NCBI RefSeq assembly: GCF_004327285.1
Contig: NZ_QJUI01000011.1
Span: 124,001-188,000 of the forward strand
Direction of reading: 5' to 3'
DNA length: 64,000 bases
DNA from: Phytopseudomonas daroniae
GTDB taxonomy: Bacteria; Pseudomonadota; Gammaproteobacteria; Pseudomonadales; Pseudomonadaceae
Part shown: piece after piece, positions 58,265-64,000 of the stretch
How positions within the stretch are numbered: the first letter of the stretch is position 1
How the letters are laid out: each line of letters opens with the position of its first letter
Translations under genes and position numbers: made by a program
The notes under the pieces: generated by a model
Seen by the model: only the letters and a program-made list of their open reading frames with translations
Told to the model about the DNA's origin: nothing
The model's database searches: none

Positions 58265-59946
58265 TTGTTCACCCATGCGTCGTACAGATATGGAACGGCC
58301 AGCGATGGCTCCAGGTGCACGCCCTGAGTGGTCTTGTAGATGCCCAAGCGCGTGCTTTGCGGGTAGGTGGTCAGCTGCAGGTACTGACGCGAGATGATTG
58401 CCTGGGCCTGGTAATAGAGACGCGCACGGGCACTGGCATCCTGGGTCGCCAGCGCGGCTTTCATTACCGAGTCAAAGTCCGGGTCGGCGAAGCCAGCGGT
58501 GTTCTGGTGATAGCCGCCAACTCCTGCGGGCTGGACGAACTCGGAGCCAAACACGATGCGCAGGACGTCAGCCGTATTGGTGTTCCAATAGCCAATGCGA
58601 ATGTCGTACTCCCAGTCCGCCTGACGCTTGGTCGCCTGCACGTCGCTCATCTGCTCGAGCTGCACATCGATTCCCGCCTGCCGGGCAGTCGCCTGCACCT
58701 GCTCCCAGAGGGTCAGCTCCGACGGCGCCGTACGGCTACCGATCACCACGTTGACGTGCAAGCGCTTGCCATCCCGGGTTCGGTAGCCCTGCTCGTCACG
58801 TTGCGTCCAGCCAGCCTCGTCGAGCAGCTCGGCGGCACGCTTCGGGTCGTACGCCTGGGCGGCTTCGAAATCGGCGCTGAAGAACCGGGTCGCCGAGCTG
58901 AGCGGCCCGCCCGAACGCGGAAACTCGCCGAAGTACACGCTTTTCAGCGCGCCCTCGACATCGGCACTGCGCACGAAGGCTTCGCGCACGCGCACGTCGT
59001 CGAACGGCGCACGGGTGATGTTCAAGGTGCCATTGGTGGGGTTGCCCGGGCGCTGGGCGATGATCAGTTGCAGATCGGGGTTGCGCCGCGCCGCTTCGTG
59101 GGACTCCGGCGGCAGCGTCTCGATGACGTCGACCTCCCCCGCCTGCAGCGACGCGAAACGAACCGAGGGCTCCTGAATGAATTTCCACTGGATACGTTCC
59201 AGGTAGGCCGGCCCCTGATGCCATGCGGTAGGTGGCGCCGAGTTGTAAGCGCTGTTGCGCTCGAGCAGCACCTGGTTCTGCCGCTCCCAGCGCACCACCT
59301 TGAAAGGCCCGCTGCCCACCGGGCTCTGGCAATTTTCATCGCGGCTGCGCTGCAGCGCCGCCGGCGACTGAATGCCCAGAAAGCCCTGGGCCAGCACCTC
59401 GAGGAACGCCGCATAGGGCGCATTCAAGCGCACCGCCGCTGTGTACTCGTCAATGATGTCGGTGTCCACATACTGGCGAATGTAGCCGCCGGCCGTACTC
59501 GACTGCGTCTTGGGGTTGACGATGTGTTCGAGATTGGCCTTGAGTGCCTGCGCGTTGAACGACGTGCCATCGGTGAAGCGCACATCGTCACGCAGATGAA
59601 AGGTGTAGGTTCTGCCGTCCTCGGACACTTCCCAGGACTTGGCCAGCCAAGGGCCGATCTCGCCCTGCTCGTTCATCGACACCAGCGAATCGAGAAACTG
59701 TCTGGCGACGAACAGTTGCGGCATATCCCCCGCCACATGCGGATCGAGGCAAGTCGGCTCGCGATCGGTGGCGTAGATCAAGGTGCCGCCGCTCACGGGC
59801 TGGTCACTGCGCGCCTGGGTCGCCACCTCTGCCCCGCAGCCGGCAAGGAGAATGGCACAGAGCGCCGTGGCGCCTAGCGAACGAACTGGTCGGCCGCCAG
59901 GGAGGCATTGCCGAGCGAATGGCTTGCAATGGGTATAGATAGGCAT
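58261..59946 (-). CDS. ABC transporter periplasmic binding lipoprotein (SBP family 5)
   Basis: A 561-residue family 5 solute-binding protein, the DppA/NikA/OppA group. The lipobox is ILLAGCGAE, so it is anchored by lipid. Family marks are GTLIYATDREPTCLDPHVAG, WLAKSWEVSEDGRTYTFHLRDDVRF and FDDVRVREAF. It would capture a small compound brought in by the TonB receptor. The ATG at 59946 has a weak ribosome site. The gene follows the receptor by 170 bases with a hairpin between. Confidence 0.9.
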   Translation of the reverse strand: MPIYTHCKPFARQCLPGGRPVRSLGATALCAILLAGCGAEVATQARSDQPVSGGTLIYATDREPTCLDPHVAGDMPQLFVARQFLDSLVSMNEQGEIGPWLAKSWEVSEDGRTYTFHLRDDVRFTDGTSFNAQALKANLEHIVNPKTQSSTAGGYIRQYVDTDIIDEYTAAVRLNAPYAAFLEVLAQGFLGIQSPAALQRSRDENCQSPVGSGPFKVVRWERQNQVLLERNSAYNSAPPTAWHQGPAYLERIQWKFIQEPSVRFASLQAGEVDVIETLPPESHEAARRNPDLQLIIAQRPGNPTNGTLNITRAPFDDVRVREAFVRSADVEGALKSVYFGEFPRSGGPLSSATRFFSADFEAAQAYDPKRAAELLDEAGWTQRDEQGYRTRDGKRLHVNVVIGSRTAPSELTLWEQVQATARQAGIDVQLEQMSDVQATKRQADWEYDIRIGYWNTNTADVLRIVFGSEFVQPAGVGGYHQNTAGFADPDFDSVMKAALATQDASARARLYYQAQAIISRQYLQLTTYPQSTRLGIYKTTQGVHLEPSLAVPYLYDAWVNK

Positions 59947-60081
59947 GTCACGCTCATTCCGAATGTCGAAGCGTCTGTTGCACCCTGCGTGCCAGGCCCG
60001 AGGCCCAGTGAAACCGGCCTTACGGGCGAGCGAACGGACGTCATCAGGAAACAAACTGTGCAGGTGCTGTTGGCAGACAGA

Positions 60082-60106
60082 CAGCTGGCGCCTGAAACGC
60101 CAGCTG
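60082..60106 (-). terminator. Intercistronic hairpin after the TonB receptor gene
   Basis: CAGCTGGCG and CGCCAGCTG pair perfectly around a 7-base loop, 11 bases past the receptor stop. There is no T-run. It may attenuate or process the message, setting receptor and transporter levels differently. Confidence 0.5.
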
Positions 60107-60116
60107 CCGCCCCTCA

Positions 60117-62315
60117 TCACCAGAAGCTGTACTGGACGCCCGCATAGGCGCCAAAGCCGTCACCCGGGATGATCGAGCGCACATCGACACCGCGCGCATC
60201 ATGAGTCGGGCTGATGGAGGCGGCGTACTTCTCGTCGGTGATGTTGCGCAGATCGAGGTAGACGGACCAGTCCTTCTTCGGCGAATCCCAGCCCAGCACC
60301 GCGCCCCACAGGTTGTAAGAGCCTGCGTACTGGCTGTTGGCGAAATCGATCGGCGCCTTGGAGGCGTAGTAGGTGTTCACGCCGACGTACACGCCATTGT
60401 TGAAGTCGTAACGCAGCTCTGCCTGGTAGTTGTGCTTGGGCACGCCCGGCAAGTCATTGCCTCCGAACTGATCGTCGTCCCGGTAGAAGAAGTCGCTGTA
60501 GGTGTAGGACTGGCGCAGGCTCAAGGCATTGCCAGCGTTCTCGTAAAGCAACGACTGCAGGCCGAACTCGATGCCCTGGTGGATGGTCTTGCTGGCGTTG
60601 TATTCGGCGGTGAGCGCATCCGCAGTCGAGGTCGCCTCGCGGATCACCACCGACAGCAGTTCATCCTGTACATGGGAGCGGTAGAAGGTCAGATCCCACG
60701 CATGGCGGCCGTACTCCCCTCGCGTACCGAACTCCAACGTGTCGGCGATCTGCGGTTCCAGCTGCTGGCCGCCAGAGTTGAGCCCGCTCGCCGGGCCGGA
60801 AGTGAAGACCTGCGTCCCCGAAACGAACGCCCACGACTGTTGAGCTTCCACGGTACGGCTGAGATTACCGAAGAGCTGCCAGTTGGGGCTCAGTTGATAG
60901 CGAGCACCGATGCGCGGGACGAACTCCCAATCGTTCTTCTCGATCGGGTTGTTGGGGTTGTCGGCCTCACCACCCACCGGGTACGTCACTTCGGCACGAC
61001 GGCGGAACTCGACGGCAGAAAGGCCTACTTCCAACCAGAAACGATCATCCACCCATTCGATTTCATTGCTCAGGCTGAACACTGTATCGGAGCCGTCGTA
61101 TTCGGTTTTGCGTACCTGGGTGCCAACCGGCAAACCGGCGGTATTGCCCCCTGGAACACGAACGCTGATCTTCGAATAACCATTGGCGTGCTGGGTTCGC
61201 AGCGCGCTGAAACGCGTGGTGCTGTTCTTGCCCCACAGCGAATCGAGCCGGTCATATTTCAGGCTGGCGGAGTAATCGGTGAAACCCCAGTAGTTGCGGT
61301 TCACGCCCTGTTTGGCGTCGATGGGATAGTCATGGTAAACGAGGCCCAATTCCAGGTTCGAACCGTCGTCAAAGGCGTATTCGGTCTTGTTGGCAAGCCA
61401 GGTGGAACCAGGCTGCTTGCGGTGTGCGCCGACGTTGACGCTGGTCGGGTTGGCCTGCTTGGGATCATCCTGCAGCTGAGCCTTGGTGATGTAACCAGGG
61501 GTCTCGTTGTCCGTGGTGCGGTAGCGGTAATAGAAGCGCGTCTTCAACTGCGGAGAAAACTGATAGCCGATATTGGACGCGACCCCAGCGCTCTTGCCGC
61601 GGGTCTGATCCTGGAAACCGTCTGCAGCGGAGTCCGTCAGGCTGACGTAATAATCGAGCGGGCCGAACACCTGGCCCGAGCTGATCTGGCGCTTCTGATA
61701 GCCGTAACTACCCGCCTCGTAACGGATCTGCAACGGCGCAGCATTGTGGCCGGTCTTGGTCACGTAGTTGATGGCGCCGCCCAGGTAGAGCGAGCCGACA
61801 TCGAACGCGTTGGCACCACGTAGCACTTCGGTATGGCTCAGGCCCAGCGGCTCGAATAGCTCGTAGGGTGTGCCGCCCGGCCCGGAAACCGGCAGCCCAT
61901 CGAAAAGAAAGAAGATCCCCGCACGAAAATAGCCAACGCCCTTGTTGATGCCCGAACCGCGGATGGAAATCCGGATGCCATCGTTGTTGCCACCTCCCTG
62001 AGTGGCCAGAACTCCCGGCTGCAGGGCAAACACATCGGTACTGGTGGATACCCGACCTTTCTCGACCCGCGCCGAGTCGACGAAATTCACACCACCGGCC
62101 ACTTCCTTGAGGGTGCTTTCGGCAAGCTCCGTGGCGTCCAGCGATTCGCCCTGAACGACCACTGTGCCCAGCTGACTTTCCTGCTCTGCTGCTTGCCTGC
62201 CCGTGTCCGCCTGCACCACCTGTAATCCACCGATGAAAAGTACCGTGGCACTTACACCCAAAGAAGGTGAAAACAATGCTCGCATTGCATTTTTAGTCCG
62301 TTTACGCGTTTTCAT
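60117..62315 (-). CDS. TonB-dependent outer-membrane receptor
   Basis: A 732-residue receptor with a signal peptide (to about residue 36) and a TonB-box-like GTVVVQGE near residue 50. The plug domain follows (PGVLATQGGGNNDGIRISIRG, VLRGANAFDVGSLYLGGAINY) and then a 22-strand barrel ending YAGVQYSFW with a terminal aromatic residue. It imports a substrate using TonB energy. It sits ahead of the dipeptide-type transporter and behind a DszC-like gene, suggesting an organosulfur ligand rather than a siderophore. A sigma54 promoter precedes it. Confidence 0.92.
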   Translation of the reverse strand: MKTRKRTKNAMRALFSPSLGVSATVLFIGGLQVVQADTGRQAAEQESQLGTVVVQGESLDATELAESTLKEVAGGVNFVDSARVEKGRVSTSTDVFALQPGVLATQGGGNNDGIRISIRGSGINKGVGYFRAGIFFLFDGLPVSGPGGTPYELFEPLGLSHTEVLRGANAFDVGSLYLGGAINYVTKTGHNAAPLQIRYEAGSYGYQKRQISSGQVFGPLDYYVSLTDSAADGFQDQTRGKSAGVASNIGYQFSPQLKTRFYYRYRTTDNETPGYITKAQLQDDPKQANPTSVNVGAHRKQPGSTWLANKTEYAFDDGSNLELGLVYHDYPIDAKQGVNRNYWGFTDYSASLKYDRLDSLWGKNSTTRFSALRTQHANGYSKISVRVPGGNTAGLPVGTQVRKTEYDGSDTVFSLSNEIEWVDDRFWLEVGLSAVEFRRRAEVTYPVGGEADNPNNPIEKNDWEFVPRIGARYQLSPNWQLFGNLSRTVEAQQSWAFVSGTQVFTSGPASGLNSGGQQLEPQIADTLEFGTRGEYGRHAWDLTFYRSHVQDELLSVVIREATSTADALTAEYNASKTIHQGIEFGLQSLLYENAGNALSLRQSYTYSDFFYRDDDQFGGNDLPGVPKHNYQAELRYDFNNGVYVGVNTYYASKAPIDFANSQYAGSYNLWGAVLGWDSPKKDWSVYLDLRNITDEKYAASISPTHDARGVDVRSIIPGDGFGAYAGVQYSFW

Positions 62316-62386
62316 CTTAATTGCGCCCCAGCGTTATCAAAGCCCATACAAACAGCAATAAAAGTTTGCCGATACCAATCACAGAG

Positions 62387-62402
62387 AGCATTTACCGTGC
62401 CA
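62387..62402 (-). promoter_or_regulatory. Sigma54 promoter of the TonB receptor gene
   Basis: On the minus strand, TGGCACGGTAAATGCT carries a perfect -24 TGGCACG and -12 TGC with correct spacing. The start would be near 62376, giving a 60-base leader. Confidence 0.75.
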
Positions 62403-62449
62403 AATAAAAACATCGAAAACGCAAGGTTTCATTGGAAAAATTCAATACA

Positions 62450-62463
62450 CTGAACATATTCAG
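62450..62463. promoter_or_regulatory. Palindrome upstream of the sigma54 promoter
   Basis: CTGAACATATTCAG has exact 5-bp arms. It lies about 80 bp upstream of the predicted start, a possible activator site, but it does not match the sulfur element at 40243. Confidence 0.35.
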
Positions 62464-62624
62464 ACACTTATTTATTAATCAGTGACCCACCAAGAACACT
62501 TACTCATAAACCACAACAAGCTGCTCAAGAACGGTGACGTTCAAAAACACCGAAGTGAAAGAAAAGTTATTACCGAGCGCGAAATAAACGCAGCGAAATG
62601 GAATAAGCACCCACACAAAACAGC

Positions 62625-62650
62625 AGACGCCATTTGAATGCACGGCGTCT
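62625..62650 (-). terminator. Hairpin between the DszC-like gene and the TonB gene
   Basis: AGACGCC/GGCGTCT stem, with TTTT-containing sequence beyond it on the minus strand. It is a candidate second terminator for the DszC-like gene. Confidence 0.5.
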
Positions 62651-62739
62651 TTTGGCAAGTTATAAATAACGAAGGAAATAACTAACGCGAGGTGCTACGC
62701 GGGAGAGACTTGGCAGGAAGTTACAGTCAATCACCAATA

Positions 62740-62773
62740 GCCTGGTGCTGGCTGTTATTCGTCAGCACCAGGC
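62740..62773 (-). terminator. Hairpin after the DszC-like gene
   Basis: GCCTGGTGCTG and CAGCACCAGGC pair exactly (11 bp) around a 12-base loop, 25 bases past the stop. Confidence 0.6.
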
Positions 62774-62797
62774 AAAGCCGAGTAATCAAGCGATCAC

Positions 62798-64000
62798 TCA
62801 GAACAGCCCTGAAGTCGGCGGTTCGATACCCTTGAGTCGCCACGCACCCACGGCTGCAGCCTTCCAGTGACGTGGGTTGTGGTTCGCTACCGTGCGGGCG
62901 TTGCGCCAGTGGCGATCCAGATTGTGGCTGCGCCCCGTGGTGGATGCTCCACCCACATCGAACACCAGTTCGGCAGCTTTCAGCGCAGCCTCGATTGCAA
63001 GGTATTGCGCCTGCGCCACATCGACCGAGGCGCGGGTAATCGCCTCCTGGTTCAGGCCGGCGGCCCAGGCGGCATCGATGCTTTCCGCCGCGCGCAGTAC
63101 CAGCGCTTCGGCAGCGAAGGCCCGGGCGGAAATCTCGCCCACCGAAAATTCGACGTAGGGATCGTCAACCGAGCGGCTGGCGCTGCTGTGCTTGATCGGC
63201 CGCGCATGCTCACGGGCGAAATGCACCGCATCGTGCAGCGCGTTGCGCGCGATACCGGCCTCCACCGCAGCGAGGAACAGCTGTAGAAAAGGCGTGACGA
63301 TGGAGCGCTGCCCGTCACTGCCAGGACGCGTACGAATCTCATCGGGGTGAACGATGACGTTGTTCAGAAGCGTGGTTCCGCTGGCCGTCAGGCGCTGCCC
63401 CATGGCATCGAAATCGTCATGCAGCTCCAGGCCCTCGCGGTCACGGGGAAGGATGAACGACACTGGCTGCTCGTTCTCATCCAGCGCCACGGCGCTCACC
63501 CAGTCGGCATACAGCGATCCGGTGCTGTAGTACTTGCTGCCATTGGCCCGATAGTGTTCGCCCTCGCGAACGATACGGGCGCTTATCGCGCCATTGGCAC
63601 CGCCCACTTCCCAGCCGGCATTACCGACCACTTCACCGGCCAGATAGCGCGCAAACCAGCGTTCGCGCTCTTGCTCACCGTCGCGCAGCAACAGGCCTTC
63701 GATGAAGGAAAAACTCGGCCGCAGCGCCTGGGCGATGTTGGAGTCGGCTGCCGCGAGATCGACGATGAATTCGATCACCTCGCGCACGCTCGCCCCACTG
63801 CCGCCATAGGCTTGGGGAATACGCCAGGTCAACAGGCGATCGCCTGCCAATGCGCGAATCTGCTCGGTCGGCAGCGAGCGTTGACGCTCCCGCTCGGATG
63901 CGCCCTCGGCAATGTTCGCCAGGCGTGTACGAGCCAGTTGCCTGAGTTCGGCAACGCTGAGGGAGTCGCTGGGGTTGGTGTTGACGGCCTGCAGAGTCAT
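62798..64000 (-). CDS. DszC/SfnB-family flavin monooxygenase
   Basis: A 400-residue acyl-CoA dehydrogenase-fold protein of the DszC/SfnB type. Marks are RIPQAYGGSGASVREVIEFI, ADSNIAQALRPSFSFIEG and RSHNLDRHWRNARTVANHNP near the C-terminus, the same C-terminal pattern as the protein at 41677. It probably oxygenates a sulfur compound with FMNH2. The ATG falls exactly at the window edge (63998-64000), so the gene appears complete but its promoter is not seen. It has its own hairpins downstream, separating it from the receptor transcript. Confidence 0.88.
   Translation of the reverse strand: MTLQAVNTNPSDSLSVAELRQLARTRLANIAEGASERERQRSLPTEQIRALAGDRLLTWRIPQAYGGSGASVREVIEFIVDLAAADSNIAQALRPSFSFIEGLLLRDGEQERERWFARYLAGEVVGNAGWEVGGANGAISARIVREGEHYRANGSKYYSTGSLYADWVSAVALDENEQPVSFILPRDREGLELHDDFDAMGQRLTASGTTLLNNVIVHPDEIRTRPGSDGQRSIVTPFLQLFLAAVEAGIARNALHDAVHFAREHARPIKHSSASRSVDDPYVEFSVGEISARAFAAEALVLRAAESIDAAWAAGLNQEAITRASVDVAQAQYLAIEAALKAAELVFDVGGASTTGRSHNLDRHWRNARTVANHNPRHWKAAAVGAWRLKGIEPPTSGLF

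Noticed and set aside
62380..62560. Search for the 24-bp sulfur palindrome upstream of the TonB receptor gene
   Set aside because: Only an isolated CAACA half was found, with no partner at the right spacing, so the receptor may answer to a different activator.

Overview
The window reads as chromosome of a Pseudomonas species. The gacA-uvrC-pgsA-tRNA order, small Pseudomonas-restricted families (DUF1652, DUF1654), an hbcR-type hydroxybutyrate locus, an SfnR-type sulfur regulator and GC-rich codon use all point that way. Most of the DNA is ordinary coding sequence, but several stretches look rearranged or acquired. No rRNA, CRISPR array, integrase or transposase gene was found.

Layout. Positions 1-3500 hold small stress-type genes, a decayed outer-membrane channel gene and tRNA-Leu(TAA). 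Positions 3.7-7.0 kb are the minus-strand gacA-uvrC-pgsA-tRNA-Gly-tRNA-Cys block. Positions 7.3-11.6 kb hold a LexA-controlled DUF1654 gene, tRNA-Ser(TGA), a Bax-inhibitor-1 family protein, a START-domain protein, a cysteine-cluster protein, a 3'-5' exonuclease, ppnP and a DUF1289 gene. acnB follows at 12.0-14.6 kb behind a structured leader.

Between 14.69 and 27.14 kb lies a segment of about 12.5 kb. It carries a HupE/UreJ protein, a DUF3500 protein, a Tat-exported esterase, a complete RND efflux system (outer-membrane factor, pump, adaptor) and a divergent two-component system. It is bounded by two copies of the acnB 3' end plus terminator. The distal copy is diverged only at silent positions, lacks one codon, and is fused to a 30-base fragment resembling alaC. 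A truncated decarboxylase gene follows, then a class C beta-lactamase and alaC.

Positions 30.5-36.5 kb form a ketone-body locus: the sigma54 activator HbcR, a GntP-family permease, 3-hydroxybutyrate dehydrogenase and acetoacetyl-CoA ligase. Three matching 16-bp palindromes precede a sigma54 promoter. The ligase gene contains, antisense, a sequence strongly resembling a degenerate tRNA-Thr(TGT).

Positions 40.2-48.1 kb form an organosulfur locus: two SsuD-like monooxygenases, a DszC/SfnB-type flavoprotein and an SfnR-like sigma54 activator on the plus strand, facing a sulfonate ABC transporter (ssuA-ssuC-ssuB) on the minus strand. Both transcription units have a sigma54 promoter, and each carries the same 24-bp palindromic element a little over 100 bp upstream, so the regulator probably fires both.

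Positions 48.2-54.6 kb hold a P-loop kinase, aldo/keto reductase, Nudix hydrolase, ABC exporter, GNAT acetyltransferase and MFS exporter. From 54.7 kb to the window end runs a second probable organosulfur-uptake set on the minus strand: a DszC-type flavoprotein, a TonB-dependent receptor behind a sigma54 promoter, and a dipeptide-type ABC transporter.
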